Source of the DNA: Mycobacterium dioxanotrophicus
GTDB lineage: Bacteria > Actinomycetota > Actinomycetes > Mycobacteriales > Mycobacteriaceae
Assembly (NCBI RefSeq): GCF_002157835.1
Contig: NZ_CP020809.1
Location: 5,456,001 to 5,520,000 of the forward strand
Reading direction: 5' to 3'
Length of the DNA: 64,000 nucleotides
A program made the position numbers and the translations under genes. The notes under the pieces were generated by a model. It was not told where the DNA came from. It ran no database searches and was given only the letters and a program-made list of their open reading frames with translations. Below are positions 32,250 through 40,920 of the stretch, piece after piece (within the stretch, counting starts at the first letter, position 1; every line of letters starts with the position of its first letter).

Positions 32250-33998
32250 ATGCTTGCGAACACCGTGGTGGACCGGGACGCGGTCCTGGCGGTGTTCGAC
32301 GAGTACGACGCGGTGTGCGACAAGCTGGCGGGGTTGAACTTCGACGCGCTGAGCCTGCCCGAGCTCTTGGAGCTGGCGTCCCGCCGTGAAACCCAGGCCC
32401 GCCGCGCCCCCACGGTCGATCACCGGTTGCTCGCCGAAGCACAAACACGGGTCACCGCGCGTGAGATCGGCGCGAAAAGCTGGGCCGACGCGTTGGCGAT
32501 CCGGCTGCGGATCAGCCCGACGGAAGCTAAACGCCGCGTCACCGAGGCAGCCCTGCTCGGCCCGCGCACCGCGGTGTCGGGCGAACCCCTGCCCCCGGTG
32601 CTGCCGGCCACCGCCACCGCCCAAGCCGCCGGCCAGATCAACACCGAGCATGTCGCGGTCATCAAGAAGTTCTTCGACAAATGCCCGGTACCACTGGACG
32701 CGTCGACCCACACCGAGATCGACACGGATTTGGCCCGCATCGGCGCCGGCAACTCCCCGGACATCCTGCGGCGCTGCGCCGAACGCATCGCCTATCTGCT
32801 CAACCAGGACGGCCCCGAACCTCAGGAGTCTGTCCAGGAGCGGCGTCGCGGGATCGTCATCTCCCCGCAACGCCTCGACGGGACGAGCAAGATCTTCGGC
32901 TACCTCGACGCCGAAACCGCGGCCACCTTGGCGCCGATGCTGGCCAAACTCTCCGCCCCGGGCATGTGCAACCGCGCCGATGAACATCCATGTGTCGATG
33001 GCACGCCCAGCGCCGAGGCCATCGCCGCGGATACGCGTACCGCCGCGCAACGCACCCACGACGCGTTCCTGGCCATGGGGCGCGCGCTGCTGGCCTCGGG
33101 AAAATTGGGCCAACACAACGGATTACCGGTATCCGTCGTGATCTCGACCACGGTTCGAGAATTGGAATCGTTATCCGGGGTGGCCACCACCGGCAGCGGG
33201 ATCCGCTTGTCGATCCCGCAGGTGATTCACATGGCGGCACGCGCCCGGCAGTACCTGGCGGTGTTCGCCAACCACAAGGAAGTGCCGTTGTATCTGGGGC
33301 GCGCCAAGCGGCTGGCCTCGGTCGGGCAACGCCTGGCCCTGCACGCCCGCGACGGCGGCTGCACCAAACCCGGATGCTCGCACCCGCCGGATCGCTGCCA
33401 AGGCCACCACGCCGAGAGGGACTACGCCCAAGGCGGGCAGACCGACATCACCGACCTGACCCTGGCCTGCCCCAAAGACAACCGCCTGGTCAGCGAACAG
33501 GGCTGGAGCACCCGCGTCCGCGACGACGGCCGCGTGGAATGGATCCCCCCACCGTTACTCGACACCGGCCAAGACCGCCTCAACCACTACTGGCACCCCG
33601 AAGACCTCTTCCACCCCGACCAACCGACACTCAGCAACGACTGCGGTGAGGACATTGGTGTGGACGACGGCGGTCACGATGCCGATGAGACGCCTGCCGA
33701 ACTGCCCTCGGAGCCCATCGAACCTGGCCCGCAGGCCGAGGTGTCGCGGCCCTCGCACGCAGACGAGACCAGCGATACCGGCACGGACTCCAATCGGCAT
33801 GAAACGCCGGACGATCACGCCCAACCAGACGACCAGGCAACCCAGATCGCGGGCAACCAGGACACCGATGACGACGCACTAGAGACCGATGAACGGCCCG
33901 AAAATCCCGATCCATCAAGTGAAGAGGCCGAAGACACCGGCAGCCGCTCCGACACCACACAGGGGCCCGGCAACCGCGACGGGCCCCACGACCCCTAG
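32250..33998 (+). CDS. 13E12-repeat family protein with HNH nuclease domain (DUF222)
   Basis: A 582-residue member of the DUF222/HNH family known in mycobacteria as 13E12 repeat proteins. The helical DUF222 region occupies about residues 30-330, then an HNH domain: CTKPGCSHPPDRCQGHHAERDY..GGQTDITDLTLACPKDNR, with Cys/His zinc ligands. Residues from about 465 are a long acidic, Asp/Glu/Thr-rich disordered tail. These genes are multi-copy in mycobacterial chromosomes and linked to REP13E12 mobile repeats. The strong hairpins after the stop are terminators. Activity and biological role are not defined; a homing-type or repair nuclease is possible. Confidence 0.88.
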   Translation: MLANTVVDRDAVLAVFDEYDAVCDKLAGLNFDALSLPELLELASRRETQARRAPTVDHRLLAEAQTRVTAREIGAKSWADALAIRLRISPTEAKRRVTEAALLGPRTAVSGEPLPPVLPATATAQAAGQINTEHVAVIKKFFDKCPVPLDASTHTEIDTDLARIGAGNSPDILRRCAERIAYLLNQDGPEPQESVQERRRGIVISPQRLDGTSKIFGYLDAETAATLAPMLAKLSAPGMCNRADEHPCVDGTPSAEAIAADTRTAAQRTHDAFLAMGRALLASGKLGQHNGLPVSVVISTTVRELESLSGVATTGSGIRLSIPQVIHMAARARQYLAVFANHKEVPLYLGRAKRLASVGQRLALHARDGGCTKPGCSHPPDRCQGHHAERDYAQGGQTDITDLTLACPKDNRLVSEQGWSTRVRDDGRVEWIPPPLLDTGQDRLNHYWHPEDLFHPDQPTLSNDCGEDIGVDDGGHDADETPAELPSEPIEPGPQAEVSRPSHADETSDTGTDSNRHETPDDHAQPDDQATQIAGNQDTDDDALETDERPENPDPSSEEAEDTGSRSDTTQGPGNRDGPHDP

Positions 33999-34002
33999 AG
34001 GC

Positions 34003-34034
34003 CGCGGCGGGCGGAGCGCAACCCGCCCGCCGCG
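34003..34034 (+). terminator. Terminator after the 13E12 gene
   Basis: CGCGGCGGGCGG (34003-34014) and CCGCCCGCCGCG (34023-34034) form a perfect 12-bp stem with an 8-nt loop, starting 4 bp after the stop. Confidence 0.75.
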
Positions 34035-34149
34035 ACCATCAACAGCTCACCGGCAGCACCGGTGACGGTGAGTGCTGGGCCGCGGCGGCTCACGATGATC
34101 GACTGCTCGATTCCAGACGATGCGGCCGTGCAGCCCGCACAAACAGGAG

Positions 34150-34177
34150 AGGCGGGGCCGGTTTCCCGGCCCCGCCT
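34150..34177. terminator. Bidirectional terminator between 13E12 gene and desaturase
   Basis: AGGCGGGGCCGG (34150-34161), loop TTTC, CCGGCCCCGCCT (34166-34177), followed by TT on the plus strand. It is placed 26 bp beyond the desaturase stop and can serve both convergent transcripts. Confidence 0.8.
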
Positions 34178-34203
34178 TTCAGGAGAGCTAAGTGGTTATG
34201 ACG

Positions 34204-35406
34204 TCAGGGCACGAGCACCAGTTCGCGCTCTGCCGTAGCCGATTCATCGTTGCCCGCAGGCTCGGTCACGTCGACCACCGATTCGGCCACCGAGTCAATC
34301 ACCTCGACCGGCTTGTCGGCGGGTTCGGAATCCTTGCCGCGGCCGCCCCAGGGGAACGCCAACCGGACGATCTTGCGCACCACGCTGGCGAACTGCTTGT
34401 GCAGCGGGCCGGTGTTGTAGGGCAGACCGTAACGTTCGCAGATCTCGCGGACCTCGACGGCGATCTCCGCGTGCCGGTGGGCCGGGATGTCAGGGAACAG
34501 GTGATGCTCGATCTGGAACGACAGGTTGCCGCTCAGGATGTGGAACCACCTGCCGCCGGTCAGGTTCGCCGAGCCGAGCAACTGCCGGAAGTACCACATG
34601 CCGCGGGACTCGTTCTCGGTCTCTTCGATGGAAAACTCCTGGGTGCCCTCGGGGAAGTGCCCGCAGAAGATGATCATGTACGACCACACATTGCGCATGA
34701 GGTTGGCGGTCATGTTGCCGGCGAACACGAACGGCGCGAACGGCCCGGCCAGCAGCGGGAAGGCCACGTAGTCCTTGAGCGTCTGGCGCTTGGTCTTCGC
34801 CCAGATGCCGCGCAGCACGTCCTTCTTGTCGGCGATGCTGATCTCGCCGGACCGGATGCGTTCGGTCTCCAGTTCGTGCAATGCCACGCCGTACTGGAAG
34901 AACACCATCAACAGGAAGGCGTAGACGGGGTTGCCGAGGTAGTACGGCGACCACTTCTGATCCTCGCTCATTCGCAGGATGCCGTAGCCGATGTCGCGGT
35001 CCATGTCGACGATGTTGGTGTAGGTGTGGTGCATGTAGTTGTGCGAGTGCCTCCACTGATCGGCCGGGCACGCGGTATCCCACTCAAAGGCCTTGCTGGA
35101 GATGGCCGGATCCCCCATCCAGTCGTACTGGCCGTGCATGACGTTGTGGCCGATCTCCATGTTGTCGAGGATCTTGGCGATCCCGAGCATGGCGGTTCCG
35201 GCCAGCCAGAACGGCGGGAAGATCGAGGCGAACAGCAGCGCGCGGCCACCGACCTCGAGCTTGCGCTGGGTCTTGATGATGTTGCGGATGTAGGTGGCGT
35301 CGCGCTCACCGAGGTCGGCGATCACGCGCTCGCGGATGGCGTCGAGTTCGGCGCCGAACGCGTCGGCTTGTTCGGGGGTCAGGGTGTAGATCTTCTTCTC
35401 GGACAT
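34204..35406 (-). CDS. desA3: Membrane acyl-CoA delta-9 desaturase
   Basis: A 400-residue membrane diiron desaturase. The three His boxes are HNVMHGQ (HxxxH), HSHNYMHH (HxxHH) and QIEHHLFP (QxxHH), with hydrophobic spans around them. It matches mycobacterial DesA3 (Rv3229c), the stearoyl-CoA delta-9 desaturase that makes oleate. The ATG has GAAAGGA upstream. It lies 33 bp downstream of its ferredoxin-reductase-type electron donor gene, forming the same two-gene unit as Rv3230c-desA3. Residues after about 350 are an acidic, variable tail. Regulation by the divergent FabR/DesT-like TetR is proposed. Confidence 0.92.
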   Translation of the reverse strand: MSEKKIYTLTPEQADAFGAELDAIRERVIADLGERDATYIRNIIKTQRKLEVGGRALLFASIFPPFWLAGTAMLGIAKILDNMEIGHNVMHGQYDWMGDPAISSKAFEWDTACPADQWRHSHNYMHHTYTNIVDMDRDIGYGILRMSEDQKWSPYYLGNPVYAFLLMVFFQYGVALHELETERIRSGEISIADKKDVLRGIWAKTKRQTLKDYVAFPLLAGPFAPFVFAGNMTANLMRNVWSYMIIFCGHFPEGTQEFSIEETENESRGMWYFRQLLGSANLTGGRWFHILSGNLSFQIEHHLFPDIPAHRHAEIAVEVREICERYGLPYNTGPLHKQFASVVRKIVRLAFPWGGRGKDSEPADKPVEVIDSVAESVVDVTEPAGNDESATAERELVLVP

Positions 35407-35439
35407 GTGATGGTCCTTTCGGGTTGGAGAGATCTGGGG

Positions 35440-36510
35440 TCAGAGGTCGATGTCGACGTCGCCGACAGGGGCGGTGACGCAGATCTGGATGTCTTCGCAG
35501 TCGGCGCTGGATACCGCGCCGGTGATCAGGTTGCGCACGGCACCACGGGTTTTGAACCGCGTGCAGCTGTGGCAGATGCCCATGCGGCAGCCGCTTTCCG
35601 GGGTCAGGCCTGCGGCCTCGGCCTGTGCGAGCAACGGTTGACCGTCATCGGTCACCGTGATGTTGCTGTTGGTGAAGGTGACGGCACCACCGGTCGCTTC
35701 GGCCGGCACGGTGAACGTCGGTGGCACGAAGCTCTCGGACTGCGCGTCGGGGCACAGCTCGCGCACGGCGTCGACGAGCGCCGCGGGTCCGCAGACGTAG
35801 ACCGCATCGGGAGCGGCCCCCGGGAACGCCGTGGCCAGGTGTCCGGCGTCGAAGTGACCGGTCACGTTGCCCTCGCCGCCCCGGGTGTAGCCGCGCAGCA
35901 CCCGCACACCGCGCATCGCCGCGAGCTCCGACCGGTAGCAGGCCTCATCGGCGGTGCGTGCGTAGTGGATGAAAGCCACCTCACCGGTGAAGCCCTCGGC
36001 GCGCAGGGTCCTCAGCATCGACAGCACCGGGGTGATGCCGCTGCCGCCGGAGACGAACAGGATGCGGCGGGGCCGCACGGCGGGCATCACGAAGTCGCCG
36101 CCGACGGAGTCCAGGCCCAGCACCATGCCCGGGTAGGCGTGGTCGCACAGGTAGTTCGACACCAGCCCTCCGTCGTGGCGACCGATGGTCAACTCGATCG
36201 AGCCCGCGCCTTCGGCGCTGGCCGGCGAATAGCAGCGCGTGCGGCGCCGCCCGTTGATCTCGACGGAGAGGTTGATGTGCTGGCCGGCCCGGAATCCGGC
36301 GAACGCGTCGTTCGGTTCGAGGGTCAGCGTGACGCTGCGCGGCGTCTGGCGCCGCACCGCGATGACCTTGGCGCGAGCGTCGCCGCGCGTCCAGGTCGGC
36401 TCCACCAGCTCGGTGTATCGGTCGACCCCGTGGGGTCCCGTCAGCAGGTTCACCAGCGACGAGCTGGATACCCGCCGGCGAACTCCCGCTGTCAAAGTTT
36501 GAGTGAACAT
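35440..36510 (-). CDS. Ferredoxin-reductase-type oxidoreductase, electron donor to DesA3
   Basis: A 356-residue two-domain electron-transfer protein. An FAD-binding barrel with RCYSPASAEG (RxYS) and an NAD(P)H domain with FVSGGSGITPVLSMLR are followed by a C-terminal plant-type 2Fe-2S domain: CRMGICHSCTRFKTRG with a distant Cys in DIQIC. It corresponds to Rv3230c, the NADPH oxidoreductase partner of DesA3. No Shine-Dalgarno is present; TTGACA and TACTGT place the transcription start at or next to the ATG, so the mRNA is probably leaderless. The start overlaps a FabR/DesT-like operator. Confidence 0.92.
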   Translation of the reverse strand: MFTQTLTAGVRRRVSSSSLVNLLTGPHGVDRYTELVEPTWTRGDARAKVIAVRRQTPRSVTLTLEPNDAFAGFRAGQHINLSVEINGRRRTRCYSPASAEGAGSIELTIGRHDGGLVSNYLCDHAYPGMVLGLDSVGGDFVMPAVRPRRILFVSGGSGITPVLSMLRTLRAEGFTGEVAFIHYARTADEACYRSELAAMRGVRVLRGYTRGGEGNVTGHFDAGHLATAFPGAAPDAVYVCGPAALVDAVRELCPDAQSESFVPPTFTVPAEATGGAVTFTNSNITVTDDGQPLLAQAEAAGLTPESGCRMGICHSCTRFKTRGAVRNLITGAVSSADCEDIQICVTAPVGDVDIDL

Positions 36511-36519
36511 GTGTACACA
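36502..36519. promoter_or_regulatory. FabR/DesT-like operator over the desaturase-operon start
   Basis: AGTGAACAT/GTGTACACA is an imperfect palindrome with the same half-site layout as the E. coli FabR box as I recall it (AGCGTACAC/GTGTTCGCT). It covers the -10 region, the start and the ATG of the reductase gene. The divergent TetR protein strongly resembles FabR. Confidence 0.55.
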
Positions 36520-36547
36520 GTACCGCCGGTAACACGGGTGCTGTCAA
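36517..36547 (-). promoter_or_regulatory. SigA-type promoter of the reductase-desA3 operon
   Basis: Minus-strand TTGACA (36542-36547) and TACTGT (36517-36522) with a 19-bp spacer. The TACTGT ends 6 bp before the ATG at 36510, predicting a leaderless transcript. The spacer is slightly long. Confidence 0.5.
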
Positions 36548-36573
36548 CGGAAAAAATGCAGGTTGTGGTACGC

Positions 36574-36587
36574 TTCACATCAGTGAA
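36574..36587 (+). promoter_or_regulatory. Inverted repeat at the tetR start
   Basis: TTCAC-ATCA-GTGAA overlaps the GTG start codon of the TetR gene. GTGAA is shared with the operator at 36502-36519, so it may be an autoregulatory half-site pair. Confidence 0.4.
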
Positions 36588-37272
36588 CAACCGTACGCCC
36601 ATTTCACGAACACCAAGGTCACGAGCGCGAAGCTCAGAGTCATCGCGCTCGCGCGACACCCTGTCTCGTGAAGAACGCAAAGAAGCCACCCGGCGCGCGA
36701 TCATCGCGGCCGCGCTCAAGCTGCTGGAGGAACAGAGCTTCAGCTCGCTGAGCCTGCGCGAGGTCACTCGCGAGGCGGGCATCGTGCCTGCCGCGTTCTA
36801 CCGCCACTTCGATTCGATGGACGCCCTGGGCCTCGTGCTCATCGACGAGTCCTTCCGGTCCTTACGCGACATGCTGCGCGGCGCCCGCGCAGGCAAGCTC
36901 GACCCGCGCCACGTCATCGAGTCTTCGGCCGAAATCCTCATCGGCAGCGTCAACGAGCGCCGCGAGCACTGGCGGTTCATCTCCCGCGAACGCAACAGCG
37001 GCGTCTCAGTACTGCGCTACGCCATCCGCACCGAGATCCGGCTCATCACCTCGGAACTCGCGATCGACCTGGCCCGCTTCCCCGGCCTGACCGACTGGAG
37101 CAGCGAGGATCTCAACATCCTCGCCAACCTGTTCGTCAATGCGATGATCTCGATCGCCGAGGCCCTAGAAGACGCAGCAGACGCCCACAGTGTGGATGCG
37201 ATCCACCGCACCGCGATCAAACAATTGCGCATGATCGCAGTCGGGGTGCAGGGCTGGCACAGCGAGCGTTAG
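36583..37272 (+). CDS. FabR/DesT-like TetR regulator of fatty-acid desaturation
   Basis: A 229-residue TetR protein (an in-frame ATG at 36556 would add nine residues). After a Ser/Arg-rich N-terminus the helix-turn-helix reads SLSLREVTREAGIVPAAFYRHF, followed by LGLVLIDESFRSLRDMLRGAR; both stretches closely follow E. coli FabR and Pseudomonas DesT, which sense acyl-CoA saturation and control desaturase genes. It is divergent from the reductase-desA3 operon and separated from it by a matching operator, exactly the DesT-desCB arrangement. TACGCT lies 8 bp before the GTG, so its own mRNA may also be leaderless. Confidence 0.82.
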   Translation: MNNRTPISRTPRSRARSSESSRSRDTLSREERKEATRRAIIAAALKLLEEQSFSSLSLREVTREAGIVPAAFYRHFDSMDALGLVLIDESFRSLRDMLRGARAGKLDPRHVIESSAEILIGSVNERREHWRFISRERNSGVSVLRYAIRTEIRLITSELAIDLARFPGLTDWSSEDLNILANLFVNAMISIAEALEDAADAHSVDAIHRTAIKQLRMIAVGVQGWHSER

Positions 37273-37304
37273 GGCCCGCTGCTGCCACCAAGCGCGGGTG
37301 AGCA

Positions 37305-37907
37305 TCAAAACGGCGGTCCGAACTTGCCGATCAGCCACGCGATACCGGCCAGCAGCATGCAGCCGAACCCGATTGTCGCCGCGACATTACCGAAGACCTT
37401 GGTTTTGCGGGGCGAACTGACCAGCAACAGGACGCCGCCGACACAGGCCGCGGTCCACAGCGCTGCCGACAAGAGCGACATGCCCCCGACCATCAGAACG
37501 ACGATGCCGATCAGCGCCCCCGGCCCAAACACCCACGGATACATCCGCTGCGGGATGCCGAGCGGCAGCGTCGCACCATCGGCAGGCAGGTCCAGGTCGG
37601 GCCGGTAATGCGTCAGCCATCGTCCGATCGGTCCAGTCGTCCAGTGTTCGTCGAATTCGTACGGGTAGATCGGGTCGGCTGCTCCACTGATGGTCCAAGC
37701 CTTGGTGAGGGCCGACAGGCGCCCCGTCATCACCTGGACCAGGTCAATACCGGTGATGTCGCGCCACGCGACGGTGACCGTGGTGCCGTCGCGCACCAAC
37801 GTGATGCCGTCAGGCCCCAGTGTCAGCACCTCCTGGGCTCGGCCGCTGCGCACCCGGGTGCTGTCAACCCCGCTCAGTTGGACCGGTGTCGTGAAATCTT
37901 CTGTCAT
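37305..37907 (-). CDS. Hypothetical PH-like/two-TM membrane protein
   Basis: A 200-residue protein. Residues 1-70 are beta-rich (LTLGPDGITLVRDGTTVTVAWRDITGIDLV), resembling bacterial PH-like domains. Residues about 128-165 hold two hydrophobic spans (FGPGALIGIVVLMVGGMSLL and TAACVGGVLLLVS), and a third hydrophobic stretch is near the C-terminus. The start overlaps the SDR stop (ATGA), so it is translated with the upstream SDR. I do not recognise a named family, and a membrane-associated accessory role is only a guess. Confidence 0.7.
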   Translation of the reverse strand: MTEDFTTPVQLSGVDSTRVRSGRAQEVLTLGPDGITLVRDGTTVTVAWRDITGIDLVQVMTGRLSALTKAWTISGAADPIYPYEFDEHWTTGPIGRWLTHYRPDLDLPADGATLPLGIPQRMYPWVFGPGALIGIVVLMVGGMSLLSAALWTAACVGGVLLLVSSPRKTKVFGNVAATIGFGCMLLAGIAWLIGKFGPPF

Positions 37908-38674
37908 CGCGGCGTTCCGCCGCCGTCCACGATGATCACCTGGCCGGTCATGTAGCTACCGGCGTCGGAACACAGCAGCAGGGCTGCCCCGACCATCTCG
38001 TCGGGTGTGGCCAGCCGGTTCATCAGCGTCCCGCCGACCATGTGGTCGATGGCTTCCTGCGGGTTGTTGCGCATCATGTCGGTATCGACCGGCCCGGGCG
38101 CGATGGCATTGACCCGGATATTGAACGGGGTGAACTCCGCAGCCATCGACCGGGTCACCGACATCAGCGCCGCCTTGCCGGATGCGTAGATGGACAGTGC
38201 CGGCGCGAAGTTGAACGCCCCGACCGAAACCATGTTGAGCACCGCGGCATGCGAACTCTCTTTCAGGTACGGCAGTGCGTGCTGCACCAGGAACACCGGG
38301 CCGCGCAGATTGACCTCATAGGACTTGGCCCACGCATCGGGCGTCATCGACCCGAGCGGTTGCGCCAATGCGTTGGCAGCGTTGTTGACCACTACGTCGA
38401 CCCCGCCGAACTCGGACACGGTCCGCTCCACAAGGGAGCCGAGATCGTCGATATTGCCGCTGTGGGTGGGCACGCCGATGGCATCACCGCCCAGCTCGCG
38501 CAAATGAGCCGCGGCGGCCTCGCACGCGTCGGCTTTCCGACTGGCCACCGCGACTTTCGCGCCCGCCAGCACGAATCCCTCGGCCAACGCCAATCCGATG
38601 CCGCGGGTGCCGCCGGTCACGATGACGCTGCGGTCGGTCATGTCGAACAGCTGATCAAATTTCTGACGGTCCAC
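37904..38674 (-). CDS. Short-chain dehydrogenase/reductase
   Basis: A 256-residue classical SDR. Motifs: TGGTRGIG (residues 20-27), NNAAN (the NAG position), LNMVSVGAF (Ser) and YASGK (Tyr/Lys), then NAIAPGPVDTDM and the FabG-like end GQVIIVDGGGTPR. ASRK after the second strand suggests NADP preference. The GTG at 38674 gives a DRQKFDQLFDMTDRS leader; an inner ATG at MTDRS is possible. It is coupled to the downstream membrane protein. Substrate unknown. Confidence 0.87.
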   Translation of the reverse strand: MDRQKFDQLFDMTDRSVIVTGGTRGIGLALAEGFVLAGAKVAVASRKADACEAAAAHLRELGGDAIGVPTHSGNIDDLGSLVERTVSEFGGVDVVVNNAANALAQPLGSMTPDAWAKSYEVNLRGPVFLVQHALPYLKESSHAAVLNMVSVGAFNFAPALSIYASGKAALMSVTRSMAAEFTPFNIRVNAIAPGPVDTDMMRNNPQEAIDHMVGGTLMNRLATPDEMVGAALLLCSDAGSYMTGQVIIVDGGGTPR

Positions 38675-39027
38675 CCCGTCAGTAGAACACGTGCCAGTTC
38701 GACGTCGGACGCGTCTGCTGCCGCTGGTCGGGCGGCCGCAGCCCAGGTACGCGTGCTCACGCCGCTCACCACGGGAAACCGCTTAGCAGCCTTGATGATT
38801 GGCTGTAGTCGGACGGCAACCTTCGGTGTGACATTCGGTACGGTGGAGGTTGTAACGAACGGTGCTGTGCCGTCGATTCACCTATCGGCGGTCGAGCCGC
38901 GGGTGTTGTCCCGGTCTCACCATTGGGTCGCTCGATTCGTTCGGTATGTGCGGCGGGGATCTGGCCGGCATGACAACAGCAGCGTTGCTGATGGGGACAC
39001 TGAACGTCGATCTGTGGGGGAACGATC
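38675..39027. other. Intergenic region between SDR and glycosidase genes
   Basis: These 353 bp contain no convincing gene. A moderately AT-rich stretch near 38785-38860 may contain the promoters of the two divergent genes, but no clear -35/-10 pair or repeat was recognised. Confidence 0.4.
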
Positions 39028-40914
39028 ATGGACGCCGGCGCACGGGCGTGGCATCTGCGCGGGGCATGGGCGCTGCGGCTACTCGTGGCGGTACTCATGC
39101 TGGGCGCCGGCGTCGTCTTCCCGGTGCCCGCGCACGCGGTCGACAGCTGGCAGCACCGGCAGTCACCGCTGTCCACTCCATGGACGCAACTGGTCGACCT
39201 GGCCCACGCGCTGCCCGAATACCCGCGCCCCCAGATGGCCCGCACCCACTGGCGCAACCTCAACGGCGGTTGGGACTACACCGGATGGTCGGCGCCAAAT
39301 CCTCCGGGCCCCAACGACTATCACGAGCGCATCCTGGTGCCCTACCCCACGGAGTCGGCACTGTCCGGCATCCAGCGTCACGACGATCAGATGTGGTACC
39401 ACAAGACGCTGAAAATCCCGCGCACCTGGTGGGGCCAGCGGGTGTTGTTGCACTTCGGCGCGGTCGACCAGGTTGCCACCGTGTGGGTCAACAACCATCA
39501 GGTCGGCTACCACGAGGGCGGCTACACCAGTTTCACCGTGGACATCACCGATGCCCTGCAATGGCCCGGCCCGCAGAGCCTGGCCGTGCGGGTCGAGGAC
39601 CACAACGAGAACAGCCCGTACGCCGTCGGCAAGCAACGGAACCAGCCGCACGGGCTCACCTACACCGGTGCGTCGGGTATCTGGCAGACCGTGTGGATGG
39701 AGCCGGTGCGTGCGACGCACGTCAGCAAGCTGGACGTCACGCCGGACCTGACCAGTTTCGCCGTCACACCCACGATCGCCGGTCCGGATCCCGGGCATGT
39801 CGTGGTGTCCGTCGCCACGCGCGACGGCCGGGAGGTGTCCCGCGCATCCGGCAAGCCCGGCGACACAATTCGGGTCCCGGTACCGGCGCCACATCTCTGG
39901 ACGCCCGACGATCCCTACCTGTACGACATCAAGGTCTGGCTGATCAACCGGTCCGGCAAGATGGTCGACGAGATTTCCAGCTACGGCGGGCTGCGCACCA
40001 TCGGCATCGTCAGGGATGCGCAGGGCCGGCCGCGCATCGCACTGAACAACCAGATCATGTTCCTGCAAGGCGTTCTGGATCAGGGCTACTGGCCCGACGG
40101 CATCTATACCGCGCCCACCGACGACGCACTGAAATCGGACCTCGAGCAGATAAAGAAGCTGGGGCTCAACACCGTTCGCAAACACGCCAAGGTGGAGCCG
40201 GCCCGGTGGTACTACTGGGCTGACAAGCTGGGCTTGATGGTGTTGCAGGACATGCCCTCTCTGGGTGTGCCGATCGGGGGCCCATGGGGCCCTGACCCCG
40301 ACCCGCCGCCCGACGCGAAAGGGCAGTTCGAGAAGGAGCTGTCGCAGATCGTCGATCAGCTGCACAACGTCACCTCGATCGTCGGCTGGGTACCGTTCAA
40401 CGAGGGTTGGGGCGAATACGACACCGCGCGTATCGCCAACCAGGTCAAGGCCCAAGACCCGACGCGGCTGGTGGACGCCGAGAGCGGGGTCAACTGCTGC
40501 AAGTCACGCCCGGACAGCGGTGCCGGTGACATCTACGACGACCACACCTACGTCGGGCCGGGCGCTACCGCGGTGCACGACGGCCGGGCGGCAATGATCG
40601 GCGAGTACGGCGGTATCGGCCTGGTGCTCCCCGACAATCGGTGGCCGGGCCCACCGGAGGCCTACGAGATGACCGGCGACCAAGCACAATTGACCAAGCG
40701 ATATCTCGACATCGGCCGCGACCTGGAACGGCAGGTCCGTGTCGGTGGTCTGTCGGGCGCGATCTACACGCAGACAACCGATGTCGAGAACGAGGTGAAC
40801 GGCTATCTCAGCTACGACCGCAGGCTGGTGAAGGTCGACGCTGCCGCCGTCGCCGCTCAGAATCGTGCGGTGATCGCTGCGGGTGGCACCGAGCCGGCGC
40901 CCGGCCGCAGCTGA
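39028..40914 (+). CDS. Exported glycoside hydrolase family 2 enzyme
   Basis: A 628-residue GH2 protein. Residues 1-38 form a Sec signal peptide (LRLLVAVLMLGAGVVFPV, cleavage after AHA). The sugar-binding domain has WRNLNGGWDYTGW and WVNNHQVGYHEGGYTSF; an Ig-like domain and a TIM barrel follow. The acid/base Glu is in VPFNEGWGEYD and the nucleophile Glu in MIGEYGG, so both catalytic residues are present. It is shorter than E. coli LacZ and close to secreted GH2 beta-glycosidases of actinobacteria. It hydrolyses an unidentified beta-linked glycan outside the cell. GGGGGAA precedes the ATG. Confidence 0.87.
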   Translation: MDAGARAWHLRGAWALRLLVAVLMLGAGVVFPVPAHAVDSWQHRQSPLSTPWTQLVDLAHALPEYPRPQMARTHWRNLNGGWDYTGWSAPNPPGPNDYHERILVPYPTESALSGIQRHDDQMWYHKTLKIPRTWWGQRVLLHFGAVDQVATVWVNNHQVGYHEGGYTSFTVDITDALQWPGPQSLAVRVEDHNENSPYAVGKQRNQPHGLTYTGASGIWQTVWMEPVRATHVSKLDVTPDLTSFAVTPTIAGPDPGHVVVSVATRDGREVSRASGKPGDTIRVPVPAPHLWTPDDPYLYDIKVWLINRSGKMVDEISSYGGLRTIGIVRDAQGRPRIALNNQIMFLQGVLDQGYWPDGIYTAPTDDALKSDLEQIKKLGLNTVRKHAKVEPARWYYWADKLGLMVLQDMPSLGVPIGGPWGPDPDPPPDAKGQFEKELSQIVDQLHNVTSIVGWVPFNEGWGEYDTARIANQVKAQDPTRLVDAESGVNCCKSRPDSGAGDIYDDHTYVGPGATAVHDGRAAMIGEYGGIGLVLPDNRWPGPPEAYEMTGDQAQLTKRYLDIGRDLERQVRVGGLSGAIYTQTTDVENEVNGYLSYDRRLVKVDAAAVAAQNRAVIAAGGTEPAPGRS

Positions 40915-40920
40915 CCTACC

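Noticed and set aside
34192..36550. Very long plus-strand open frame continuous with the TetR gene
   Set aside because: It is antisense to desA3 and its reductase, both of which have clear catalytic motifs; the open frame is a GC-skew shadow and only the part from about 36583 is the TetR gene.
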